Assembly (NCBI RefSeq): GCF_000021725.1
Contig: NC_012115.1
Coordinates: 1,441,408 to 1,505,407 of the forward strand
DNA: 64,000 nucleotides
Source of the DNA: Nautilia profundicola AmH
Lineage (GTDB): Bacteria > Campylobacterota > Campylobacteria > Campylobacterales > Nautiliaceae
Direction of reading: 5' to 3'
Position numbers and translations under genes: made by a program. The stretch's first letter is position 1. The number at the start of each line of letters is the position of its first letter. Positions 56,277 to 64,000 of this stretch are shown piece by piece. The notes under the pieces were generated by a model. That model saw only the letters and a program-made list of their open reading frames with translations. It did no database searches and was not told where the DNA came from.

Positions 56277-56614
56277 GCAAAAATTTCCTTATATCTATCT
56301 TCATCGAATCCTACAACAACTTTCCCGTTATCAAGCTCTATCACAGGCCTTTTTATAAGTAGATTCTCCTTACAAAGCCACTCTCTCTTTCCGTTTTCGT
56401 CAAGATTGAGCTCTTTTAGTTTTAAGGTTCTGTATTTTGTACCTCTGTTGTTAAACAGTACGTCTATTCCCGCCTTTTTTATCCACTCGTCTATCTTATC
56501 ACACCCTACCGGCTCTTTTTTTAAATCGTGAAATTCATATTCTATTCCGTTTTCATTAAAAAACTTAAGTGCTTTTTTTACACTTCCGCATGTTTTTATT
56601 CCGTATACTTTCAT
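56273..56614 (-). CDS. ArsC/Spx-family protein (YffB-like)
   Basis: A 113-residue thioredoxin-fold protein: VYGIKTCGSVKKALKFF has a single Cys at position 9, and KENLLIKRPVIELDNGKVVVGFDEDRYKEIF is the family C-terminus. Single-Cys members may act as glutathione-type thiol enzymes or regulators; an arsenate reductase role is not supported. Confidence 0.82.
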   Translation of the reverse strand: MKVYGIKTCGSVKKALKFFNENGIEYEFHDLKKEPVGCDKIDEWIKKAGIDVLFNNRGTKYRTLKLKELNLDENGKREWLCKENLLIKRPVIELDNGKVVVGFDEDRYKEIFA

Positions 56615-56982
56615 TTCTCCTCCTTAATAGGTTTAAGATTCATAACTTCAGTCAGATAAAAAAATCCTCCTCTAAGCTCAACAGCATTAAGACCGACTTT
56701 TTTTGCTATTTCAAGTGCCTCTTGGATATAAACTCCCCTTAAATCCATTATTCCGTATTTTGTATTTTTGTCCAATTTCATTAATTCTTCAGTAAAACCT
56801 GAATGAAATGGTATGTGTATTGAATTTGGCATTTTACCGTATTCTTCTACTTCTTCTTCATCTCTTATATCGATAATAGTCACTTCTTTTAACAGTTCAT
56901 ACGTAGGAAACGCATCCGCTCTTGGTTCCCTTTTTTCTTCCCCGAGCTTTAACTTTCTCCCCTTTGTAAAAAAATCAAACAA
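56611..56982 (-). CDS. Rhodanese-like protein without catalytic Cys
   Basis: A 123-residue rhodanese-fold protein: VTIIDIRDEEEVEEYGKMPNSIHIPF is the conserved domain start. At the active-site position the sequence is GIMDLRGVYIQEAL, with Asp80 where Cys should be, so sulfur transfer is unlikely. It starts at TTG with AAGGA 6 bases upstream. It may be a structural or binding protein. Confidence 0.75.
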   Translation of the reverse strand: MFDFFTKGRKLKLGEEKREPRADAFPTYELLKEVTIIDIRDEEEVEEYGKMPNSIHIPFHSGFTEELMKLDKNTKYGIMDLRGVYIQEALEIAKKVGLNAVELRGGFFYLTEVMNLKPIKEEK

Positions 56983-57044
56983 ATTTTATCCTTTTTAGAT
57001 TTTTTTTGGAATAATATCAAATAAACAGATTTTTTCAATACCGC

Positions 57045-58061
57045 TTAATCCGTTATGTCTTCCCACCTTAACCTGTCGCCTTTTTTCAAATCCTTACACG
57101 CTTTTTTACCTAATATCTCAGGTAAATATTTAGGATGAAGTCCGTATCCCGGACGTATTGATTTTATATTTTCTTCACTAAACGTTTCACCTTTTTCGAT
57201 GTCTTTTACCACATACAGACTTCTTGCAAACTGACGCCCGCTTTTAGGTTTGAAATTAACTTCCCCCATCATCTCTTCCGTTTCTCTAACAGCCATAACC
57301 ATTTCTTTAAACTCATCAGGTGTTAAGCTGAAATCCTTATCGGGAGAATTTAAATTTTTATCAAGTATAAAATGCTTTTCAATAATCCTTGCCCCCATTG
57401 CTGCAGCCGCTACGGGAGCGGAAATTCCTAGCGTATGATCCGAAAAACCAACTTCTACATTAAATATCTCTTTAATAGCCGGAATTGTTTTTAAATTCAC
57501 TTCACTTCTTGGCGTGGGATATGCGGAAGTACACTTTAAAAGAGCCAATTCAACACCTCTTTTCTTACATATATCAGCCACATCCTGAATTTCCTGAAGT
57601 GTTGCCACCCCGGTTGAGATTATCATCGGCCTGCCTTTACTTGCGGCGTAATCTATCAAATCATAATCCGTAATCTCAAAAGAAGCTATTTTATATGCAG
57701 GAGGTTCAAACTGTTCTAAAAAATCCACGGCTTCCTTGCTAAATGGTGAACTGAAAACTTCAAGTTCCAAGCTCCTTGCGTAATCAAAAAGTTCTTTATG
57801 CCATTCAAGAGGTGTCATCGCTTTTTGATACAAATCGTATAAATACTCATCTTTCCACAAATCCCCAGCTTTAAATTCATCCCTGTCTATTTTTAAAGTC
57901 ATCCACTCCGGTGTGTAAGTTTGAAGTTTTATCGCATCAGCCCCGGATTCTTTTGCGGCGTATACCGTATCTTTTGCAGTTTTAAGACTGCCTGCATGAT
58001 TTGCGGAAAGCTCCGCTATTATAAAAACTTTTTTTGAAGTGTCAAAATTTCCTATTTGCAT
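57045..58061 (-). CDS. pseI: Pseudaminic acid synthase PseI
   Basis: Condenses 6-deoxy-AltdiNAc with PEP to give pseudaminic acid, the sugar placed on flagellin in Campylobacter and Helicobacter. The 338-residue protein has the NeuB TIM barrel (IAELSANHAG, IKLQTYTPEWMTL, IISTGVATLQEI, FSDHTLGI, EKHFILDKN) and a C-terminal antifreeze-like SAF domain (RSLYVVKDIEKGETFSEENIKSIRPG). The ATG overlaps the pseH stop as TAATG. Confidence 0.92.
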   Translation of the reverse strand: MQIGNFDTSKKVFIIAELSANHAGSLKTAKDTVYAAKESGADAIKLQTYTPEWMTLKIDRDEFKAGDLWKDEYLYDLYQKAMTPLEWHKELFDYARSLELEVFSSPFSKEAVDFLEQFEPPAYKIASFEITDYDLIDYAASKGRPMIISTGVATLQEIQDVADICKKRGVELALLKCTSAYPTPRSEVNLKTIPAIKEIFNVEVGFSDHTLGISAPVAAAAMGARIIEKHFILDKNLNSPDKDFSLTPDEFKEMVMAVRETEEMMGEVNFKPKSGRQFARSLYVVKDIEKGETFSEENIKSIRPGYGLHPKYLPEILGKKACKDLKKGDRLRWEDITD

Positions 58062-58588
58062 TATATTCCTTCACATAAAAACTGATATTTGATTTTTTGA
58101 GCCCTTTTGTAAATATCCAAATTCTTTTTTATATTTTTCCATTTCTCTTTTGTAAGTTTCATTTTATAAAATTTTTCATCTTCATCCACCACTTCCACTC
58201 CGAAATAACGGTTAAACTCCAAAGCCCTTTTATTTTCTTTAAGTACTTCGGAATTCAAAACATCAAACCTTTCAAACATATAATCTATAAAAAGATACAC
58301 CGCCGCAACCGAAACAAGAGGCATTGTTGTTTTAGAAAAAAATATTCCCCAGTTTTTTACGGTTTTATCATAAAAAGTGAAATTAACCCCGCCTTCAATA
58401 TTACCCTTTACAAACAAAGCCATATAACACCTGCTTTTATCCATATTTTGTACCCATTTCAAATGTTCTTCAATGGTTATAAGTTTATTATCTGATGAGG
58501 AATTTCTTACAAATTCAGAGTTTCTTATTTCAAGAATTTTTTTATGCTCATCAATATTCATAAGCCTGTAATCTTTAAATATCCACAT
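58061..58588 (-). CDS. pseH: PseH-like GNAT acetyltransferase
   Basis: N-acetylates the 4-amino group of the UDP-sugar in pseudaminic acid synthesis. The 175-residue protein is a GNAT with the PseH pattern (ILEIRNSEFVRNSSS, HLKWVQNM, EVLKENKRALEFNRYFG). I start at ATG 58588, with AGGA 6 bases upstream. Acyl donor choice is set by this enzyme, which is notable because the neighbouring acyl module could supply a non-acetyl group. Confidence 0.85.
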   Translation of the reverse strand: MWIFKDYRLMNIDEHKKILEIRNSEFVRNSSSDNKLITIEEHLKWVQNMDKSRCYMALFVKGNIEGGVNFTFYDKTVKNWGIFFSKTTMPLVSVAAVYLFIDYMFERFDVLNSEVLKENKRALEFNRYFGVEVVDEDEKFYKMKLTKEKWKNIKKNLDIYKRAQKIKYQFLCEGI

Positions 58589-59750
58589 CAATAATCCTGC
58601 TTAAAGAACTCAACAGATCAAAACCGTCCCAGACTTCTGAGAAATTCATTGCATCTCCGACGTTTACATATCTGTCAAAGCCTTTTGGTTTAACGTTTTT
58701 TATAGCTTTTACAAGTTCTTCTTTTTTTATACCGGCAAGTGAAAGTGTTTGTTCTTTTTTTGTACTGAATTTTAGCAGTTCTTCAATCGAATCAATATCA
58801 ATATCATAAAAAACACCGAGCCCCGGATGTTTAACTCTATCTATCACATCTAATGAACCGACTTTTACCACATACAGAAATTTTGAGTGGTATACTTTAA
58901 TTTTTTCTTCAATAGCCATAGATACCACCGCATTAAAACGCGTTATTCCCTCTTTATCTTCCAACCGTGGATTTTTTCTTTGTATAAACTCTTCAAATTT
59001 TTGCCAAAACTCTTTTTTCTTATCTTTATCAACCGGTAAAAAACATATTGCCCTAACGGAAGAACACGCCTGTTGAAGAAAAGTAAAACTGTCCCTGTAT
59101 AATTTTTCAAAAAACTGCTCATTTAATTCTATATTGTTCAAATCTAAAAGTGCAAAGGAAAATTTATCGGCAAATGTTAACTCCAAAGCGGTTGGTTTTA
59201 GAGGGATTTTTCTAATTGTATTAACTGTTTCATCTCCTCCCCATATTATCCTCAAGTCACATATCGAAGAAAAAAATTCGTTTATCTCTTCTTCGTATCC
59301 GTATCTTGCGATATAGAGCTTGTTTTTAAGTTTTGGATATTTGTTTAAGACTTCTTCAATTTTTTTTATAAGAGTCAAAATCTGCTCATTTGTTTTTTGA
59401 CCTATTCTTAAAATATTCACATTCCCGACAAGCATAGACAAAACAAAAGAATACACAAAAATTGTATCCACGTTACTCGGTGCGATATGAAACGCAACTC
59501 CACGGGGCAGAACAATATTGTTTTCATACTTTTTGAAAAAATCTTTTTTCATCTTTTCAATATTTGATTTTCTAAGCCAAAACCCGAGGGCTACAAGTTC
59601 ATTATATTCTTTCAATTTCAAAAGTTCCTTGGAAAGAGAATCCAAAAACCCCAAAACTTCATTATCAAAAGGATTTAAAAATTCACCTGTGTTAATTTCA
59701 TTAAACTTAACTCCTTTTGGAATTACAAACTCAATTTCCGAAAGTATCAC
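58575..59750 (-). CDS. LuxC-like acyl-CoA/acyl-protein reductase
   Basis: A 391-residue member of the LuxC family (aldehyde dehydrogenase fold), which reduces an activated acyl group to an aldehyde with NADPH. FHIAPSNVDTIFVYSFVLSMLVGN and IIWGGDETVNTIR are family motifs, and the catalytic Cys is C229 in FLQQACSSVRAI. It starts at GTG with AGGGG upstream and overlaps both luxE-like and pseH genes. No luciferase genes are present. Confidence 0.85.
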   Translation of the reverse strand: MILSEIEFVIPKGVKFNEINTGEFLNPFDNEVLGFLDSLSKELLKLKEYNELVALGFWLRKSNIEKMKKDFFKKYENNIVLPRGVAFHIAPSNVDTIFVYSFVLSMLVGNVNILRIGQKTNEQILTLIKKIEEVLNKYPKLKNKLYIARYGYEEEINEFFSSICDLRIIWGGDETVNTIRKIPLKPTALELTFADKFSFALLDLNNIELNEQFFEKLYRDSFTFLQQACSSVRAICFLPVDKDKKKEFWQKFEEFIQRKNPRLEDKEGITRFNAVVSMAIEEKIKVYHSKFLYVVKVGSLDVIDRVKHPGLGVFYDIDIDSIEELLKFSTKKEQTLSLAGIKKEELVKAIKNVKPKGFDRYVNVGDAMNFSEVWDGFDLLSSLSRIIDVDI

Positions 59751-60783
59751 TGCATCCCCTTTGTTCGGCTTTTTTAAGTCTCCCTAATACTTTAAAATAT
59801 TTTCCTTTTCTTCCGCACTTACAGTCATCCTCACCCAAAATCACCCCGACATCCTCCGTTAATATCACATGTCCGGGATAGCTTTTAGGAACTAAAGACA
59901 ACAGTTCAATTACCCCCTTTTGGCCTTTTGGAAGCGGTTTAAGGGTTATCGGATCTCTGATAATAATATCAGCAAAGTTCGGTGTATGCAGATGTCCCTC
60001 TTCACACTCAACAAAAATTGATCCGACCTGTTCTACCATACCATAAAAATTATGAATGTTTTTTAATCCGCAACATTTTGCAAATGAGTTTTTAAACAAT
60101 TCATTGCTTACTTTTATATTTTCAAGTTTCTTCCATCCGCCACTGTGAAAAAGTATTGCGTTGCTTAAATCAAGATTCAAATCTTTTATCTGTTTGTAAA
60201 AATATTCCCAAACCATAAACGTAAATCCGAAAATCAGTATTTTTTCATCTTTGTATGTGTTTAAAAACTCCGATAAAAGCTCTTTTTTAAGCCTCATATC
60301 ATCATCTAAAACATACGTATGTTTTCTTCCGAAATTTGAAAGCCCGAGTATCCCTGCCGCCCGTGCGGAGAACTTGTATCTGTTGGAAACGGTTGATTTT
60401 GTATCTACAATAAGCATCGGAAGTCTTTTTTTACCCAGGAAATCCTGCATAATCTTAATTAACGCTTTTGTCTGTAACACAGCCGTTTCTTTGTCCAAAA
60501 ATATCTTTGAAACTTTTGAGGATGTAGTCCCGGAAGAAGTTAGTGTTTTTACTATATTTTGGCTTGATTTTAATTCATATTCCTTAAATAAAAGCACAGG
60601 CATTGGGAAAAAATCTTCAAGTTTTTCGGCTTTCTTGTAACCAAACGCATTAAGAATATTTTTATATTCATTGCAGTTCTTATAATGAAAATTAGTTAGC
60701 TCATTGAGCTCACTGATAAGTAAAGCCTCTTTTTGCTTTTTTTCCAGACTATAAGGGTTTAAATCATAAATATTACTCATCAT
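59731..60783 (-). CDS. LuxE-like acyl-protein synthetase
   Basis: A 350-residue LuxE-family enzyme, which activates a carboxylic acid with ATP and carries it on a Cys before handing it to LuxC. TLTSSGTTSSKVSK is the AMP-binding loop near residue 82, YGMVEQVGSIFVECEEGHLH the A5-like motif, and RGCSDTFGN at the very end holds the acyl-carrying Cys (about C344). I start at ATG 60783; ATG 60780 is equally possible. It overlaps the ligase gene upstream and luxC-like downstream. Confidence 0.83.
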   Translation of the reverse strand: MMSNIYDLNPYSLEKKQKEALLISELNELTNFHYKNCNEYKNILNAFGYKKAEKLEDFFPMPVLLFKEYELKSSQNIVKTLTSSGTTSSKVSKIFLDKETAVLQTKALIKIMQDFLGKKRLPMLIVDTKSTVSNRYKFSARAAGILGLSNFGRKHTYVLDDDMRLKKELLSEFLNTYKDEKILIFGFTFMVWEYFYKQIKDLNLDLSNAILFHSGGWKKLENIKVSNELFKNSFAKCCGLKNIHNFYGMVEQVGSIFVECEEGHLHTPNFADIIIRDPITLKPLPKGQKGVIELLSLVPKSYPGHVILTEDVGVILGEDDCKCGRKGKYFKVLGRLKKAEQRGCSDTFGN

Positions 60784-62089
60784 ATGCAATCTTTATAAGT
60801 TTTTGGTAATCGATTTTTCCGTTGGATTTGGACGGAAATTCATCTATTTTTTTAAAACTTAACGCTTTAGGGTTAAATTTATACTTCTTTTTTAAAAGTT
60901 CCAAAGCCTCTTTATCGTCATCCAGAGAAAATACGGTTATATGATTGTCAATCCCAACGAGGTAAACATCCTTATATTTTGATTTCAAAAAATGCTCGCA
61001 TTCATCGAGATTTATTCTGTTTCCGAACATTTTTATAAATCTTTTAGCCCTTCCGGTTATATAACTGTATCCTTCTTCATCTTTATATCCCAAATCACCC
61101 GTACGCAGCACACCCTTAAGCTCATCGCCTTTATTTAAGTCTTTATAAGACGTCGCGTAGCCAAGCATTACGTTTTCACCTCTGTAAACAAGTTCGTTAT
61201 CTATAAACTCTATCTTGCCTCCCGGAATTGCAACACCGATTGAAGTCGGTTTTTCAAGTGTTTTATGAGGAGGAAGATAACTTATTCTTGCAGTTGCCTC
61301 AGTCTGCCCGTACATTACATAAAATTCAACACCCGACTCTTTTGCGTTTCTTGCAAAATGTAAAACATATTTTTGATTAAGTTTACCGCCGGCCTGGGTT
61401 GCAAACCTGATGGACGGATGTTTTTTAAAATCAAACTTAAGCCTGTAAAGCATTTCGTAATGATATGGCACACCGTTAAAATTCGTAACCCCGTGTTTGT
61501 CAAACTCTTCCCAAAACTCCCTTTGCATAAGGGACTTATCGCTTAGAACGATTTTGGCCCCTTTTAAAAGATGCGTATGCAAAACGGAAAGTCCGTATGA
61601 ATAATGCAAAGGCAATGAGGTAACAGCCGTATCGTTTTGTGTAATCGGAAGATAGCCCGTAATTGACTCGGCATTTGCATAAAGGTTTTTTTTTGTAAGT
61701 CTTACATATTTTGATGACCCGGTAGACCCTGAAGTCGGAAGAAGCAGGCTCAACTCTTTATAAATATCAAGTTTTTGAGTATTAAATTCCTGCAGATTTT
61801 CATTTTCGTATATTAAATTAGGCTTATATTCGTTTAAAAGACTCTTTTTAAGGTCACTATTCAAATTTTTATCAATCATCAAAACTGCATAATTTTTTCT
61901 CAAAAAGCCCAAATAAGCTATAATATTTTGAATTGTAGGCTCAATAAAAAACGCCACAAGCCTTTTTTGGTCATCCAATAACTCACAAAAATCACTGATT
62001 TGTTTTTCAAGCTCTTCATATGTTACTTTGATGTCGTTTTGAATCAATGCGGTATTTGTACCGAATCTTTTTAAATTTCTATCGAACAT
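60773..62089 (-). CDS. AMP-dependent acyl ligase
   Basis: A 438-residue ANL-superfamily adenylating enzyme: LLPTSGSTGSSKYVRLT (A3, near 117-133), YGQTEATARISYLP (A5), LRTGDLGYKDEEGYSYITGRAKRFIKM (A7/A8) and a C-terminal KSNGKIDYQKL with the catalytic Lys. It probably loads an acid onto the adjacent ACP rather than CoA, but the substrate is unknown. Overlaps the SDR gene by 19 bases. Confidence 0.85.
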   Translation of the reverse strand: MFDRNLKRFGTNTALIQNDIKVTYEELEKQISDFCELLDDQKRLVAFFIEPTIQNIIAYLGFLRKNYAVLMIDKNLNSDLKKSLLNEYKPNLIYENENLQEFNTQKLDIYKELSLLLPTSGSTGSSKYVRLTKKNLYANAESITGYLPITQNDTAVTSLPLHYSYGLSVLHTHLLKGAKIVLSDKSLMQREFWEEFDKHGVTNFNGVPYHYEMLYRLKFDFKKHPSIRFATQAGGKLNQKYVLHFARNAKESGVEFYVMYGQTEATARISYLPPHKTLEKPTSIGVAIPGGKIEFIDNELVYRGENVMLGYATSYKDLNKGDELKGVLRTGDLGYKDEEGYSYITGRAKRFIKMFGNRINLDECEHFLKSKYKDVYLVGIDNHITVFSLDDDKEALELLKKKYKFNPKALSFKKIDEFPSKSNGKIDYQKLIKIAYDE

Positions 62090-62802
62090 AATCCTCCGTC
62101 CACCTCCAATACAGTTGACGTAATATAATTTGACATATCACTTGCAAGAAACAGAATACTTTTAGCTATATCGTCAGGAGTTGCCAATCGTTTAAGAAGT
62201 ATTTGAGATGAGAGTTTTTCTTTTGCGTCATTATCTAAATTATCAAGTAAAGGTGTGTCAACCACACCCGGTATTACGGCATTTACCCTGATAAAAGGGG
62301 CGAGTTCTTTTGCCAGGGATTTTGTAAACCCGATAAGTGCTGATTTGGAAGCACTGTATGCCACATGGCCTTTTGCACCTTCCACTCCCATAATCGAGCT
62401 AACGTTAATTATTGACCCGTTTTTTTGTCTTAGCATAATTTTTGATGCGAACTGTGCCATATACATTTGAGAAAAAGTGTTAATCTCAAACACTTCTTTA
62501 ATCGTTTTATCGTTCGTCATCATAAACATCGATGAATGAATAATACCTGCGTTATTAACCAAAATATCGATATTTTTTGTAACTTTTCTGATATTGGAAA
62601 AAAGGCTTTTCACCTCATCGTATTTACTCAAATCCGTATCAAAAAGAGCTTTTCTATCAATATCTTCAGTTGCTTTTTCAAGTTTTTCCAAATTTTTGGA
62701 AACCAAAATTACAAATGCACCGTTTTTGGAAAAAAGACGGGCCGTTGCAAGTCCTATTCCACTCGAAGCTCCAGTAATAACCGCTGTTTTACCCTTTAAC
62801 AT
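62071..62802 (-). CDS. SDR-family 3-oxoacyl-ACP reductase-like enzyme
   Basis: A 243-residue short-chain dehydrogenase: GASSGIG at residues 11-17, NNAG at 83-86, catalytic Ser136, Tyr149 and Lys153 (YSASK), and a C-terminal PxxxxxxVDGG-type end (LEVDGG). FabG-like; likely makes a hydroxy group on an ACP-bound acyl chain. It starts in TAATG overlap with the ACP stop. Confidence 0.85.
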   Translation of the reverse strand: MLKGKTAVITGASSGIGLATARLFSKNGAFVILVSKNLEKLEKATEDIDRKALFDTDLSKYDEVKSLFSNIRKVTKNIDILVNNAGIIHSSMFMMTNDKTIKEVFEINTFSQMYMAQFASKIMLRQKNGSIINVSSIMGVEGAKGHVAYSASKSALIGFTKSLAKELAPFIRVNAVIPGVVDTPLLDNLDNDAKEKLSSQILLKRLATPDDIAKSILFLASDMSNYITSTVLEVDGGLCSIEI

Positions 62803-62967
62803 TACTGCTCCAGGTATTTAGCTACAATCTCTTTTGCTTTTGCAAAAGAACTCATATCTATAATATCATCCGTATCAAGCATTATGTCAAACTCGTCTTC
62901 AATTGCGGCAACCAAAGTCATATGTGCCACACTGTCCCATTCGTCAATTGTGTTGTACTTTAAATCG

Positions 62968-63852
<885 letters not shown>

Positions 63853-63855
63853 ATT

Positions 63856-64000
63856 TTATCCTTTCAAACAGTTCTTTATTAATGTTGTTGAAATATCTTT
63901 TGTTCTTGGTAAATAAATCACTTCGCAATATTCTTTTAAAAAATCAAACTTACCTTTCCAGTCATCTCCCATCACAAAAACATCAATATTATACTTTTTA
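63856..64000 (-). CDS. TagD-like cytidylyltransferase, 5' end cut by window edge
   Basis: The last 47 codons are visible: NIDVFVMGDDWKGKFDFLKEYCEVIYL ends in ISTTLIKNCLKG, the C-terminal motifs of glycerol-3-phosphate cytidylyltransferase-type nucleotidyltransferases (GDDWKGK and RTxxISTT). Stop at 63856-63858, immediately before the pseG frame. It transfers a nucleotide to a phosphorylated polyol or sugar; the substrate is unclear. Confidence 0.8.
   Translation of the reverse strand, partial: KKYNIDVFVMGDDWKGKFDFLKEYCEVIYLPRTKDISTTLIKNCLKG

Noticed and set aside
56273-56614. Arsenate reductase
   Set aside because: The single-Cys YffB/Spx-like sequence lacks support for arsenate reduction and there are no ars neighbours.
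58575-60783. Bioluminescence genes (LuxC, LuxE)
   Set aside because: No luxA, luxB or luxD is nearby, and the genes sit inside a pseudaminic acid operon, so light production is not supported.

Overview
The window is AT-rich, tightly packed bacterial DNA that reads as a Campylobacterota (former Epsilonproteobacteria) chromosome, probably a deep-vent relative of Nautilia or Caminibacter (Nautiliales). This is inferred from family-level features: the order tsaB-thrB-ylxR-infB-rbfA-rimP, an epsilon-type RecO, a long DapD, AcnB, MinC beside LpxC, an ilvE-SPFH pair, and a Campylobacter-type pseudaminic acid pathway. I could not run a database search, so the genus is a guess. Most genes lie on the minus strand in long overlapping operons with ATGA or TAATG junctions.

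Layout. 1-10.9 kb (minus): ubiE (cut by the edge), ribD, rimP, a HAD phosphatase, rbfA, infB, ylxR, thrB, tsaB, lpxC, minC, an M23 peptidase and an NrnA-like DHH phosphoesterase. 11.1-13.5 kb (minus): flhB and an APC permease. 13.5-14.5 kb (plus): bioD and a hotdog thioesterase. 14.7-19.4 kb (minus): a DEAD-box helicase, a DUF2393 protein, hisIE, an SPFH protein and ilvE. 19.5-23.4 kb: an aldehyde dehydrogenase, two small unknown genes, an L-2-hydroxyglutarate oxidase-like enzyme and recO, visibly richer in GC than the rest. 23.5-28.7 kb: a lipoprotein hydrolase joined to a giant Asn-rich autotransporter, with a divergent AraC-type regulator. 28.9-38.2 kb (plus): glutamate synthase large subunit followed at once by LutA/B/C-like genes, an Nfu scaffold, a membrane protein, an FAD reductase and a cysteine synthase. 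38.2-52.4 kb (minus): mltC, tRNA-Asn, a possible small nuclease, argJ, a K+ channel, rpmB, dapD, a haem-c sensor with GGDEF/EAL, glmS, galU, a CPA2 antiporter, yjbQ, rluB and kdsD. 52.6-55.2 kb (plus): acnB. 55.6-64 kb (minus): DUF445, an ArsC-like protein, a rhodanese without its cysteine, then a sugar-modification operon in which pseI, pseH and pseG enclose a five-gene acyl module (ACP, SDR, AMP ligase, LuxE-like, LuxC-like), with a TagD-like cytidylyltransferase at the edge.

Three things stand out. First, short tandem arrays with a 7-base period (or 7/8 alternation) recur across the window and sit on gene junctions. They supply stop codons, start codons and a Shine-Dalgarno site, and are read in frame inside lutB and pseG. 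Second, a REP-like motif close to GTGTCAGGCACT occurs in several intergenic gaps, twice right beside such arrays. Third, the Pse operon carries a complete-looking acid-activation and reduction set resembling the luciferase fatty-acid reductase but without luciferase, and its pseG has no ordinary start codon before its catalytic motif and appears shifted at an A8 run next to the ACP gene.
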